DNA from: Terebella lapidaria
Taxonomy: Eukaryota; Annelida; Polychaeta; Terebellida; Terebellidae
Reading direction: 5' to 3'
DNA length: 64,000 bases
NCBI GenBank assembly: GCA_949152475.1
Contig: OX424570.1
Coordinates: 15,372,694-15,436,693 of the forward strand
Of the stretch, positions 1 to 11,171 are shown piece by piece. Every line of letters begins with the position of its first letter. Position 1 is the first letter of the stretch. The notes under the pieces are model-generated. The model had not been told where the DNA came from. It worked only from the letters and a program-made list of their open reading frames with translations, and ran no database searches. The translations under genes and the position numbers were made by a program.

Positions 1-481
1 CCACGACATATTGCCATTAATAAACATTCATAATGAAAATACCTGCTTTCAGTAAATTGAACATATGGCAGCGAATAAAAAGAATTTTGTGAAATATGTT
101 CCCAGTCGTTAGAATAATGTGAGTGATGTGACCAAGCAATAGGTATTTGATATATGACAAAATGTATCAATTTTCTTGTAAACACATCTAGTATGCAGGA
201 TAATCCATTAAGTCCGGAAGCAATTTTAGAAAAGACCAAATTTTTATTGATGTATTATAGCGTTACTACGCCGTTACCTAATCCATAGAATGATAATTCA
301 AGCAGTAACTTGAAACATTAGTTTGGAACTTTATATGCTCTAAGCCAAATGCAAGGTTCAAACACGAATCAATATCTCATCCATTTTGTCCTCAAAACCA
401 TAGACATAGAAAAGATACTTCTATGTCTATGCTCAAAACTACCTGCGTCGCGGGTTCTGCACACTCTCATGGCGTCAATTG
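1..481. other. AT-rich non-coding stretch
   Basis: No open frame with recognisable protein similarity and no clear repeat structure was seen. A short inverted pair around 400-432 repeats the sequence for 'catagacatagaaaagatac / atctatgtctatg'. It precedes the TIR element that starts at 482. Confidence 0.5.
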
Positions 482-1093
482 TACCGGGGATCCCCGTATT
501 TAAGCCCCTCTTTGGATAAGCCCATGGGCTAATGCAAGGGAAGTACTACTCTTGTATAAGCCCATGGGCTTATAAACTAAATAAAATTTTGTCTCGCATC
601 AGGACTGGGCCTATATTTGGGGAAAACGTAGTTGACGTTTTGTTTTTCGTAGGAGATGTTAGTAAGTGTTGGTACCTAGAATAAGCTACTGAAATGAAAT
701 TGATAAAAGAGGTACGTATATGCCCTGCCTAGGGCTACTATAGTACATACGTATACACGTGACCAGCTGGATTTTATCCGGTACATGCATATAGGCATGT
801 ATATGTGTACATTTTTATTCATCATGCGTGCGTTTAATATGACAGTGAATATCTGTGATATTCCATCTTTATGGATCTATAGAATAAAATGTTTGTATAA
901 ATATAGTTCTTACGCATATAAGAAGTGCTTTCCTGTCCAATCCATTGTAAATTCAAGCGTGCAAAATAAAAATCGTAAAATAATCATTCCCCAAATATAA
1001 GCCCATGGGCCTATATATGGAGTTAATTTTCATTCGGCACAACCCCTTTTCCCCAATTATAAGCCCAGGGCTTAAATACGGGGATCCCCGGTA
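482..1093. mobile_element. Non-autonomous DNA transposon with perfect 26-bp terminal inverted repeats
   Basis: The ends are inverted copies: 482-507 begins TACCGGGGATCCCCGTATTT and 1068-1093 is its reverse complement through 26 bp. A TA dinucleotide lies at both outer edges and could be the target duplication, as in Tc1/mariner-like elements. Close to each end are copies of a palindromic motif based on TATAAGCCCATGGGCTTATA (perfect at 555-574; variants near 516, 996 and 1058), which look like subterminal transposase-binding repeats. The 612-bp interior encodes no recognisable transposase, so this would be a non-autonomous (MITE-like) copy. Superfamily is uncertain. Confidence 0.8.
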
Positions 1094-1589
1094 TTTGTCT
1101 AGACAACGTGGCAACTGGCAATGTCAGAAACCCTATTATCATATGCCAGAATGACAGTTGATGCAAATAGCGTAGTTAATGCTATTATACAGTAATTTAA
1201 ATTACTGTCAACAAACTTAGACCTGAAAATACACCATTTCTATGTGTTTTGTTTTTCAATAGCTGTTCCTATTTTTCCAATAACAAACTTCTGCCCGGCG
1301 GGCTGTAAATTCCACACTTGCCCGGGCAGCTCCCAGTTCAAGAAAACGTCATTATTTTGAAGGGTAAACAAAAGCACATGGTCGCTCTCCGGGCCCGATT
1401 CCGTTATGTTTGACGTTTTTGCCCCCAATTTACGTTTTACGCTGATGCTCTTGGAACTCTGAAATGGTCTGTGAATCGGATAAATGTGTGAATAAAAGCT
1501 GTATTTCTTACTTATTTCTTTCTAATCGGATATGATTCGGTCATTTGAAACATACTAATTGTAGGTTCAATTGTCCCCGACATCCACTG
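1094..1589. other. Non-coding stretch
   Basis: AT-rich sequence with short frames only. Nothing recognised. Confidence 0.4.
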
Positions 1590-1740
1590 GCATATGATAA
1601 ACGGGTTATTGCACAATATGGGGTTTCATGCCCTCGGGCCAAGTCTTCAAGAAGCCCTCCGCTTCGCGTCGGGCTTCTCAAAGACTTGACCCTCGGGCAT
1701 AAAACCCCATATTGTGCAATAACCCTATATTATCACATGC
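1590..1740. repeat. Foldback (long hairpin) element
   Basis: Arms starting at 1603 (GGGTTATTGCACAATATGGG) and ending at 1725 are reverse complements with few mismatches, and weaker pairing extends to about 1590 and 1740. The centre around 1655-1670 is a GC-rich turn (CCTCCGCTTCGCGTCGGG). A degraded relative of one half lies at 52548-52640. This is a MITE-like foldback with no coding capacity; the short frame across it is an artefact. Confidence 0.75.
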
Positions 1741-1933
1741 AATGCTGTTTTCGTGTGGCATAAACCCATTGCATAAATTTCATATTTAACACGTGTAATA
1801 TTGCGTAACGTAACCATGGTAAAATAACGTAAATACATGGCCTTGCACGGAGCCAAATCAAGTGCAAAACGACTGCAAAATCCAATGTAAATTCGGTAAA
1901 AATGCAGTTAAATGGCCAATGGACGTTTCATGT

Positions 1934-2096
1934 GATAAATAGAATCTCAAATTCGTGCCCATTTGATATCAAATTTATTAAACTCGCCAAGAACTTTTAT
2001 TTTTGCTCGCCAAGGCTCGCAAAAAGCAAAAGTTCTTTGGCTCGTTTAATAAATTTGATATCAAATGGGCACTCATTTAAGATCCTCTATTTATCC
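1934..2096. repeat. Foldback (long hairpin) element
   Basis: The left arm contains TGCCCATTTGATATCAAATT followed by 'TATTAAACTCGCCAAGAACTTTT'-type sequence. The right arm at about 2015-2096 is its reverse complement, including the shared GATAAATAGA outer end. The loop lies near 2005-2015. Unrelated in sequence to the hairpin at 1590-1740. Non-coding. Confidence 0.7.
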
Positions 2097-2539
2097 TCAG
2101 TACAGTGCTTTCATGGACGATTAACTGCGATATTAAGAGTCATCGAATTGTGCCTATTTCCAGTATTTTTCACATTCTCAAGATATCCTTTCAAGTTTTC
2201 GTGACGAACAAGAATGCTGAAATCAGCTGATTTGAAAATGGGTTCCAACTTGGAGTCTGAAGACTAAAAAGCTTGCAAGCTATTCAAAACATTGAATGTT
2301 TGAAACTAATGAACATTCCATCATTAGATGACATTTTAAATGACATTGCACGCTGAATTTTCTGAGATCCACTGGGAGGTACACCAGCAATTGGGCTGCA
2401 ATTGTATGATCGGTGATCGCTGATAATTTCCAATGAAATATTCATGAATTACGCATTGCGGAGGATGAACCTATTATGGCCCACTTTCTTGCAGCATCAA
2501 TATCAATAACTACTGATATAACAAAATAAAGTAAAGGGT
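2097..2539. other. Non-coding stretch
   Basis: No gene, repeat family or RNA structure recognised here. Confidence 0.4.
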
Positions 2540-2772
2540 ATTTTTATTATCGTGTCACCCCTATCGGGCTTATTAGGTACTTCGTTCTCATGCTCAACTT
2601 TACCACGATTCCTATCCTATATGCCAGGCACCCGGCAGGGAGGCGATCGGTAAACATTCTTTAACTAGCTGGCGGCTCACTAACCGGCCACATCAGAACA
2701 ATCCCCTGGCGAGGCTCAAACCTTCGACCTGCCGCACCAGTGGCGGACGCCTTACCCCTCCGGCAACGTGTC
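2540..2772 (-). mobile_element. Probable tRNA-derived SINE
   Basis: Read on the minus strand from about 2768, the sequence opens like a tRNA-related head: an A-box-like GGGTAAGGCGTCCG followed by a B-box-like GAAGGTTTGAGCC about 30 bases on. It ends near 2540 in an A-rich tail (CGATAATAAAAATACC on that strand). The order of A-box, B-box, unrelated body and A-rich tail is typical of tRNA-derived SINEs. No second full copy was seen in the window, so the boundaries are approximate. Confidence 0.45.
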
Positions 2773-3441
2773 TTGTGTGAAATAACTTCAAAGAAAGTAC
2801 AAAGCAGGTCTACCTGTACAAAAAATCGTTAGAATAGTTAGGAAATTTTCCTGGAGCAATGCGTCATTGGAAGTCTCGAATTTTGATTGTTCACAACAGT
2901 GTTTGCATATGTGTATCTATACTACAATACACTGAAGACATCGTTTACATACTTAAAATCACCTTTCTAACTGAACCCCCATGTTGATAAATAAGGAGGC
3001 GTCAGGTGCTCAACCCCTGTGCAATAAATTCATTGTAATATCTCATCGACCAGGACTTGCGCTTGACAGCCCTATACATCACCAGTTCAGCCTTACTTGC
3101 ATATGCATATGCGTATGCAGAATATACCATTTTTTCAAGGGGGTGGGTGGCAATAGTCCGTTACAGATAATCGCTGAGTTTGAAGATGATTGAAGCCCCT
3201 AAGAGAATATTCTACTGGGTGGCGACAGGTCACAACCAGTTGAAACGAAAATGCCGACTATGACATCTGATTCGCAAATTTATTTGTCATCGATTTCCCA
3301 ACCAATGACTAATAAGTGTGTATTTAAAACACATGTAGGCCTATGAAAAAAATGATACATGGGTATTCTACTTCGTAGTTTCAATGTTTTGCTCTCGAGA
3401 AAACTGAAAGACATGACCAACAACACATTGTTATGCCCTGA
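2773..3441. other. Non-coding stretch
   Basis: No recognisable gene. Short frames around 2981-3193 show no domain pattern. Confidence 0.4.
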
Positions 3442-3996
3442 TTTTTCTAACTTGTTTACACAGGTTTTTGACGATATTTTTGCGATGCTTTATGTTATCG
3501 TTCTATAACTTGACATACTTCACCCCGGAGTTAAACAACAATTTTCTACCAAATTTCAGAATTCTATCGCAAAAATTGAAGAAGTTGGCACTATACCCCA
3601 ATGTTAAATTTCAGCCCGAAACGGAATCTCGAGAATATGAGTATATTCGAGGATTTTGTCCTGATTACTTCCATCAGGATTTGGAGTATTGTTGTGATTT
3701 GGGACCAAAATACACATTGGGGTGTATTCTACACAAACATGTTGATTTCGAAAGATTGCACCGTTAGAAAACCGAGCAAAGGCACAAAATTATGTGCGGG
3801 CCCAGAAACTAAATGACAGGGCTAAATTCAACATTGGGGGTATATTGCCAACTTTTGCAATTTTAACAATAGAAGTCTGAAAATTGGTGCACAATTGCCG
3901 TTCGACTCCCAGATGAAACATGCCAAGTTATAGAACGCTACCAATTAGCATCGCAAAAATATCTGCCAAAAACAGTGTAAACAAGTTATAAAAAAC
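3442..3996. repeat. Foldback element, family FB1
   Basis: The ends are long imperfect inverted repeats: the left end has AACTTGTTTACAC and a downstream TCTATAACTTG motif, and the right end carries their reverse complements (GTGTAAACAAGTT at about 3976). Arms of roughly 190-250 bp can be followed. Related copies lie at 26787-27330 and 56645-57180, with a fragment at 50398-50627. The interior gives short open frames (about 70-100 codons) repeated at 3601 and 26924, but they sit inside the repeat and show no domain, so they are not called as genes. Confidence 0.75.
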
Positions 3997-4706
3997 AGAG
4001 TATACATAAAGACCATCTGATGTCAAAGTGGGAATTGTTGGTTGCCTGCAGTGTCGAGTATGACCTCAGATTTGAACTCATTGACATCAGAAAACTTAAA
4101 ATTAGAACATACTTTGTTGCACCTTTCTCCAAGCAAAATATGTTTTGGCATAAGAATCAGATTCTTTGACATCTAAAACAAATATTTAGGAACCAATAAC
4201 TTACTGGTACTTAGGTCTGGTTCAGAGATATGGCGTTTTCAAATTTCGCGGTAGCCATCTTGAATTAGTCTCTCTGGACTTGTTACTAGTAGCCCAATCT
4301 TTTTCAGGATGAACCCCCAGCTCATTTTGTTCATAAGCCCAATTCATCACAAATCAACCATCGAACCATGATCCAAACAGACTGGGAGGGTGGCAGGGTC
4401 GCAGACTCTATGGGAGGGTCGCCTACTATGAGAATTTCGTAATATTGTAATAATGAAGTCACTTCCATACATACAAATGACCAATAATTCAATTATCGTA
4501 AAATATGCCATTCGGTGTTTTCATAAAGGGGAAATACCCTACATGAGCTGATATAGGTCACAAATTAGCCATATTGATTCAAATTTGATAGAGTAATGGC
4601 AAAGTTGATGAGAAAAGTGATATGAAAAGATCGTCACTCAATTTGAGCCAAGAAGCAATGCCGGTGTGGGTTCAATCCCACGTCGGGCCGCATGTGTTGT
4701 AATTGT
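3997..4706. other. Non-coding stretch with a tRNA-like B-box near 4667
   Basis: Mostly unremarkable AT-rich DNA. At about 4655-4690 the string GGGTTCAATCCCACGTCGGG resembles a tRNA T-arm/B-box, but no acceptor or anticodon arm can be folded around it. At best it is the end of a decayed SINE. Confidence 0.3.
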
Positions 4707-4723
4707 GGGGGGGGGGGGGGGGG
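4707..4723. repeat. Homopolymer run of 17 G
   Basis: Uninterrupted G17 directly after the tRNA-like fragment. Similar runs occur at 27959-27970, 42414-42425 and 46953-46969. These may be length-unreliable in the assembly. Confidence 0.9.
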
Positions 4724-5049
4724 ATTCTAGGGATACCTGATACCTAGATCTATTTGCATTACATGCACACAAATTTCACTGGATATGTATCAATCGACTA
4801 TTGAGAAGCTGCATACAAACTTCATTGGTTGTTCGTTGGTCAGAAAACAGAGAGTCAGCAAGGTTAGTCTGGGACAGATAAACCTTTGACTTCTTCGGTG
4901 CCATCTCTTTGTCGCCAAGTGGTGAAACAGTGATCAGAGTGTACATTAGTCCATACCTGAAAACTAGCTATTTATGAACCAATTATATGAAGCTTGATAT
5001 ATTGGTTATTATTGATGTATCAAGTTTTTCATAACCATTGTACAAATAT

Positions 5050-5990
5050 TAGACCAAGGTCTAACATAGGTTACCGGGAAGTTTTGATTCAATGTGTGTA
5101 AGCACCACAAGTGAGGTATGACCTTGAGAGATACCAATCAACGGAACCTTTCTGAAATTCAATGTCACCATTAGGTATGCTACATATGACTTTATATATG
5201 TTCAGACTACAAACATATAAACTCTATCAACAAGTATTTTGTAGAGGCCAATTTACATATTCAGGTCAGGCAAGTTTTTGAGATTTAGCCTTCCAGCTCG
5301 TCTAAGATCAAGTTCAAGGTCACTAAAAGATGTGTCATATAAGCATATACTAATACACATTTCCAACCTGTAGGGCGTTTTTTTTTTTACATAATAATGG
5401 CTGTTTTGACCTTCCAAGGTCATCGAAGGTCAAATTTAAGGTCACCACACCATATGTTTTATTTTGAAAGTGCCAATATCTAAGCTCTATCTTCAGGTGA
5501 TCTATGAGTACAGTGGTGGCAACTCCCATTATGAATGGAAAAGTCCATTTTTTTTCAAAGGGTGAAAATATTGTTTTTGCTTAGAAATTGCCCAAAATGG
5601 ACAGTAATGTGATTTGGGGCAAAACAATAAATTTACCAACCAGTCAAAAAATCAAAATGGCCTTCACGCACAGAGCAGTGGTACAAGGACAAACAAATTT
5701 GTACACATCACAGAGATACATAAGGGGAATCTTTTGAAACAAAAACTTCTAAACTGTCCGAACATTTTTATTTCAAAAAATTGTCCGTCAAAGTCCAAAA
5801 TTGGGCATTTTCTCTCGAAAATGACTGCCATTTTGAAAAAAAAGAGCGAAAATAAATAAAAAGAAAAAAAGCCTTTACTGGGAATATTTTTAGGTATTTT
5901 GTGCATAATTTCAGAAAGATCCGACCCTCAACTTTAAAGAAAAAGTGTGGACATACGGACAGGTGAACGGAATGGACTTACAGGCTCACC
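5050..5990 (+). repeat. Long dispersed repeat, family L1x (copy 1)
   Basis: Begins with the family end motif (GACCAAGGTCTAACATAGGT then TACCGG) and aligns by eye, block after block, with 53221-54090: the 'TAGGTATGCTACATATGACT' block, the 'CTCTATCAACAAGTAT' block, several AGGTCA-rich stretches, and a far-end block about an 'AAATGGACAGTAAT' motif. A partial reverse copy lies at 44080-44695. No protein-coding capacity recognised; family identity unknown. Confidence 0.6.
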
Positions 5991-6346
5991 CCATGTTAAA
6001 TTTACTATTGATTTTTACGAAATGAACGCCTAAGTTGGCAAAAAGATCCCCTGAACCGAACTGTTGGTCTACACCATTATTAGGGGCTTTTCCCCGTATT
6101 TTTATGCCCCTAACCGTCGGATGTTGGCCCGGCTGGATGGACGGGAGGTCCGGTAACTTAAAACAATTTGTTTACTTTATTACAGTCAACTTGGGAGACT
6201 ACTCCCTCTCAACATGAATTAGTCTCTGAGGCTCATTGTGTATGCTGTGTCAAACAAACCCCGTGCGACTCTACCATAGTTACTCCTCATCGATCGTTGA
6301 TGCCATCTCTCTTGTCGCACCAGCAGGGACTGGATACGAATTATCA

Positions 6347-6372
6347 TATCTACATAAACATATTTTATTCAC
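6347..6372 (+). promoter_or_regulatory. Conserved upstream block of gene 1 (possible promoter)
   Basis: The block TATCTACATAAACATATTTT plus 'ATTCAC' lies about 150-176 bp before the start codon. It recurs upstream of gene 2 (20889-20913) and, diverged, of gene 3 (62433-62458, minus strand) at a similar distance. The AT-rich core could act as a TATA-like element, but conservation could equally reflect recent duplication. Confidence 0.4.
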
Positions 6373-6522
6373 CGACAGCTACTAGTGCGCGAATGCCGGT
6401 ATATATGTATGTTATTGTGCGAGTTTCATCACAATTCTGCGCGGTTGATTACCATAACCTCAACAAAAGTATAAAATCACATAGTATAAAATCACTTGGG
6501 CAATCACTTGGGTCAAGGAGAC

Positions 6523-6820
6523 ATGTTTATGCAACAGCTACTCTACGTTCTTTGTGGCACCCAAATGGCGATGGGTGTCATGCGGTCAGATCGCTTTTCA
6601 GTGAAGAAAAATCAAGTTTTTAATATCAGTCAGACGATGGGGAGTCAAGTTTCGAGGCAGATAGACTGTGTTGGATTGTGTGCTCGGGAGGAAAGCTGCC
6701 AGGCTGTCAACTTCTACACACAAGCAACAAATGGAAAAGGCATCTGTGATCTCCTGTCAGTGGGTCAAGTACAACAAAAAGATCTCATCGACTCGCCTGG
6801 AAACAAAACACTGATCAAAA
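6523..6820 (+). CDS. Gene 1 exon 1: signal peptide and PAN/apple domain
   Basis: The start ATG at 6523 is chosen because it opens a hydrophobic leader (MFMQQLLYVLCGTQMAMGV) and is the same position as in the other two copies; upstream in-frame Met codons are not conserved. The apple core runs from about residue 26 to 98, with cysteines in DCVGLC, ESC and GICDL, the usual PAN spacing. PAN/apple modules bind protein or carbohydrate ligands in secreted proteins. The exon ends at a GTAAGC donor (6821) after 298 bp, leaving one base of a split codon, so it can join any phase-1 exon. No frameshift or stop. Confidence 0.85.
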
Positions 6821-8699
6821 GTAAGCTATTGGGCTGTGTTAAATTTATTGTTTCAAGTAGATGAAATGTTCAACTTTTCTGTTTTGCTAAATTTGTGTAT
6901 GTGATAAGCTTTGTATGTATGTTTTATGTGTATGATGACGAACTATAATACAAGTATATATAGCTTATTATTATTTTTTTTTTTATAGATTTTTGGCTAA
7001 ATGAGTGATATTGTCGATGATTTTGTCTGTTGTTGATCTCCCGTCTACAATCGTCACCACTTCCATCATGTATTTTATTATTAACACATTGGCTTATTAT
7101 ATTGAACGCTATGACATATTTGGGCTCCATTCATCCACCAATATCCGCAAAACTTGTACTTTTCAGGCAATCACTCTGATGGTGTTCAAGAGTGGCACAC
7201 TTGCCTCTTATTGTATCCCTGAAAATGGACACCCTGATACTATGGATTTGCATTCGTTGTGTCATGTCGTATTCACATTGCTAGCATTCTACAGGTCGCA
7301 AATCTCACCCGATCACCATAATGTTCCAGAGGGATAATTGTAAGGCCATCATGCCAGTCGATGTTGGTTGCCTTGACAACTAAATTAGTCAACACATTCT
7401 GCGCTTAAATTAGCCTGTTCAATTCTCGAAGACTCAACAGATGGTGTTTCAGAAGAAAGAAGATGAAATTTCACAGGCATAATGAAAAAGGATTCCAGAC
7501 ACCACATACCTTGGATGATCATCAAAATGCCGTCTCGAGCTTCGTCTTTATAAGTATGACTCAGGTTACCAAAGTTGTAATTCAGCTGTTGGTTTCCTAC
7601 CAACTGAACGCTCTCAGTTACGTACCATTCCATAAACACTTGGACAATACATGTCTAGTGGTGTTGTTGTTTTGGTTGGTTTTCTATGTAGCAGTACCGG
7701 CAGGTGAACTAGTGCGGATTGGTGGCGGAGGTTGAGGCAGCGTGAATGGCGAAAGATTTAGAGACCACAATTGATCTTTGACCTGATCCATCCCGTCTGT
7801 TGGTACCTAAGTGGGGAGCTTACTCAGTCGTGTGAGCCGTGACCCACGGTGAGCGGCTTATCCGCGAGGATCCGGGATAGCGGACGACGTCAAACTTTAC
7901 ACTGGCTTCACAATATGGTCTTGATTCTCAGAACAGTCTTAAACAGTCGTTAAATTGTGACCCAAAATTTTCGACCTTGAGCCATAATGGGAAATTTTAG
8001 TCTTAAGACCATCGATCATACACCATACGATCGGTATTTGACCAGAGAAAAATACAAAAATAATTTGAAATATCAGTATTGATCAGAATCGGAGTTATAA
8101 CTATAAGATCTCACTTCACTCCTATACATTCTGAGTCGATCCAACTATTTGTTTTCAAGTTATGTGCGCGGAACGACAGACCCAAATGCAATACCCTCTC
8201 CCCCTGTCGGGGCGAGGGTAAAAATCGGCTCTCAAAAAAAAAAAATGCGCGTGAAAATGTGGACAAAATATTTTACATGATTTGAGAGAGGCTGGAAACA
8301 TTGGCTAGCTTTTTAAAATGTCCATCATGGACAATCTTATTTGTCAAATCTTAATGTATTTTGCTGTGAAATTGATGGTTTCTCAGAAGATTTATATACA
8401 TTCCATCAATATTTTATCTGTTGCAGGATGCTATATGTAGCCTATAGAAATTAGATTATATGTACAAAGTGAACAATTCACTGTGTGGGTAATCAACAAA
8501 TGTATATTGACGATTTGTGTTATTCCTTGGAACAATATTAATCCTGTGAGACCTGCTATTGATAGACAGTTTAATAACATTATTGCTTGTAGGAAATGGA
8601 TTAGTTGATGATAAATATGAACATTGCGAAGATACTTCCATTCTTTTTGATGACATTTTATAATTATATGATTAAAAAGGCTTACTGATATATACTTTT

Positions 8700-8930
8700 C
8701 TTGCGATTGACCTATCAAATATTCAAGTTCATCCACTAAGTCTCCTCAACGAATCCAATTCAATTCTAGGTTTCTAGGTTTTCTAATGACACGTTGTACA
8801 ATGTGATTATACAATATGAACAGCCTTTCCGATACATAACAAAAGTCACTTTTCTTGCATTTGATCTATCAAATATTCAAATTCATCCACTAAGTCTACT
8901 CAAATAATCCAATTCAATGGAAATTACAAG
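8700..8930 (+). repeat. Local direct duplication in the gene 1 intron
   Basis: Two copies of a block around 'CTATCAAATATTCAA...TCATCCACTAAGTCT' lie at about 8700-8770 and 8855-8925. The second copy continues into sequence shared with gene 2 intron 1 (about 23040-23285), so the duplication arose inside a paralogous intron. Confidence 0.6.
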
Positions 8931-9691
8931 CAACGTACCAATATGAATTAATGTTCAATATTAATGGATGTTTCCAACAACATTGACTTTCAAATAACGT
9001 TGACGTTAATTTGTATCTGAGTTCTGATATGAGAGCGAACAAGGGGCACCAGTTTTGCATCATTACTTCCGGTATGCTGTTTACGACAGGCGAGGGGGGT
9101 TATCATGGCTGTCACTCTGTTCCCAGTGGCGATCCAGTGTGAACTTGTCCTCTGTGATGATCCACTAAGACAGTAGTTCATTACCTATTATTTTTGCATT
9201 CGGTAGCTATAATTTATATAATGAAAGACTCATAGACTCATGAAAAATGTGACAGGCCAATAAATAGACAATATTACCTGGATCCAGCAGTTTTTGTGGA
9301 AAAATTCATGGAAAATTATATTCTATAAATTATATGTCATTTTCTGTGACTACTTTTTCTGTGACAAGCCATTTGACACTATTTGGAAGTGAAAATGTGC
9401 ACTGTTTCATATATCTGTTTCCACACGAAAATCAGATCAACAATTTTCTTATTCAGACTTATTCTCCTGAAATGTTTCCATTTGGTTACAAACTGTTCCC
9501 GAACTGTTGCGACAGAGTTATCCTTCGTCATAGTTATCTTCTATATATCTAGTAAAATCTAGAAAACTACAATATTTGAGATTATCATGTGACTGAATTT
9601 AATTGTGGTGTATTGTATTACTATGGTATTGTGATATGGAAAGATGAAAAACCTTTGAGACTAAGTGGACACATCAACTTATTGTTTCTAG

Positions 9692-9859
9692 GCAATGACG
9701 ACATCCACACCCTCAGCAACAACGGGAGCACCTGGATGCTTCGTGTTTACCTCGAATCGTTCGCGGGAGTGAGTGGATACGCTGAGTACGCTAACTTCGC
9801 CATTGGTCCTGAGTCAGGCAACTATCAACTGAGTGTCAGTGGCTATTCTGGAAATGCTG
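9692..9859 (+). CDS. Gene 1 second FBG exon
   Basis: Acceptor TTTCTAG at 9691, donor GTACTAG at 9860, 168 bp, phase 1 on both sides. It encodes the middle of a fibrinogen C-terminal domain: GNDDIHTLSNNGSTWMLRVY, then a tyrosine-rich AEYANF segment and YSGNAG. These match the canonical FBG order 'GNDNIHLLT...LRVEL...AxYxxFxV...YSGtAGD'. It aligns residue for residue with 30712-30879 and 49761-49928. The donor GTACTAG departs from the usual GTRAGT but is shared with gene 2, supporting its use. Confidence 0.85.
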
Positions 9860-10250
9860 GTACTAGTCTATTCCGTGGTATATTCCTCTTGTATGCGAGT
9901 ACATGTACAGCTTGGAAATTAACATATCAGTTGCAAAAATCCATTGTCATGTTATAACAACAAATTACCGGTACTCGTCAAAATAAACATGTACAGTGTC
10001 ATTGGTAACAAAAATGAGCTAAATGGTGCAGGGATCCACACGAGTAATATCCTTATTAGTACAAGTCTTTCGCTGTGTGATATAATGTAATGGTGTGCAT
10101 ATAATTTGCTAATTTACCGTCTGATCGATTGTAACAATGTAACAATTTATTCTGGTGATGTACTATACATAAAAACATTTGCTTGTCATCCAATTCTTAT
10201 CAGCGTGGAATATGTGTGATAAACAGGTTACTGAGCTTGTCTTTGTTTAG

Positions 10251-10501
10251 GTAATGGCTTGTATCGGTATGACGGTAGCATGTTCAGCACGTGGGACGTC
10301 GACAATGACGGCAGGCCAGCCGGGAACTGTGCGTCCGATGGAAGTGGTGGGTGGTGGTACTGGTTGTGGTACTGTGTCTATAGCAAGCTGACGGGCGAGT
10401 ACGGGGAGGACAAGGCTGATGACAAGCGAATTCGCTGGTTTGGATGGCAGCCGTATACTGACAGGTTCCGTCAAGTAACCATGAAAATGAGACCCGTTTA
10501 G
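10251..10501 (+). CDS. Gene 1 last FBG exon with calcium-site motif and stop
   Basis: Acceptor TTTGTTTAG ends at 10250. The exon encodes the FBG C-terminal subdomain: MFSTWDVDNDG (the D-x-D-N-D calcium loop of fibrinogen-related domains), GNCA with its conserved cysteine, GGWWY, a second cysteine, LTGEYG, and the closing VTMKMRPV before TAG at 10499-10501. The long aromatic insert WYWLWYC is peculiar to this copy. Intact in frame. In related proteins this part binds ligands such as acetylated sugars; that role here is inference. Confidence 0.85.
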
Positions 10502-11171
10502 AACATTACTCATGATAGTCATGATATCAACACGGTTAGCAACACAGCTATATAATCTTTGTCGAGAGGGGAAATCAGTTTTTTTTAAAAATCACTAATA
10601 TAATTACAGAGCAGGTGACAACAAAACATGACCATTTATGTTGTATTTCAAATTCTGAGAAAAAAAAGAAAAACTAATTGATAAACAATGAAGGGATGAT
10701 GAGGGTAATATGTTGTGTCTGATATCAATGGTAAATATCATAACACATACAATCTGATATCACATTATCATGATAAGTTCAAACACCTGATTTAGGCCCA
10801 GATTAAATGGAACAATTGATATTATACCAAATCCAATATGCACCCCTCATTTGTAATATAATTGCTATTTTGTATAACCGAACTTCATGGAAATGACTAT
10901 GAATGGCGAAATAATGGCTGATGATTAATGATTACGTAATTTAATTGGTATTGATGGTCACTGTTATTATCGAATAATATCTAGTAAATATTTCCATAAA
11001 AGTGATTCCAAACTTTCTACGATAGGTATACGTTTAAATTGTGTATTTTCAAATTGGAAGACAACAAAATTCCAAATCATTTACAATTTGGATCATTCTC
11101 TCCAACATTCAATTTATATCAGAGTATCATACAATTTTTTATTCTAATGCTGCAACCTTAGACGTTGATTT

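Larger units (their letters stand above)
6523..10501 (+). other. Gene 1: apple-FBG gene lacking its EGF exons and first FBG exon
   Basis: Three exons are visible: 6523-6820 (signal peptide and PAN/apple), 9692-9859 and 10251-10501 (second and third FBG exons). Joined, they keep one frame, because all junctions are phase 1, and would give about 238 residues ending at TAG 10499-10501. Compared with genes 2 and 3, the EGF exons and the FBG exon carrying the 'DGSVDF' strand are absent from 6821-9691. The intron instead matches gene 2's first intron up to about 9080 (against 23040-23285) and then, from about 9585, the intron before the second FBG exon. This points to one internal deletion. A half FBG domain is unlikely to fold normally, so the copy may be a pseudogene, a novel short form, or an assembly error. 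Confidence 0.7.

Noticed and set aside
785..1000. 71-codon frame inside the first TIR element
   Set aside because: No transposase pattern; it lies between subterminal repeats and has no relative elsewhere in the window.
3468..3816. Overlapping frames of 71-99 codons, with a similar frame at 26924-27181
   Set aside because: The similarity is explained by both lying in copies of the FB1 foldback; no domain or codon pattern supports a gene.
4640..4706. Possible tRNA gene around GGTTCAATCCCACGTCGGG
   Set aside because: Only a B-box/T-arm-like segment is present; no acceptor stem or anticodon arm could be folded upstream.
6168..6623. 151-codon frame across the gene 1 start
   Set aside because: Out of frame with the conserved apple exon and made mostly of upstream sequence; the same kind of shadow occurs at 20862-21287.
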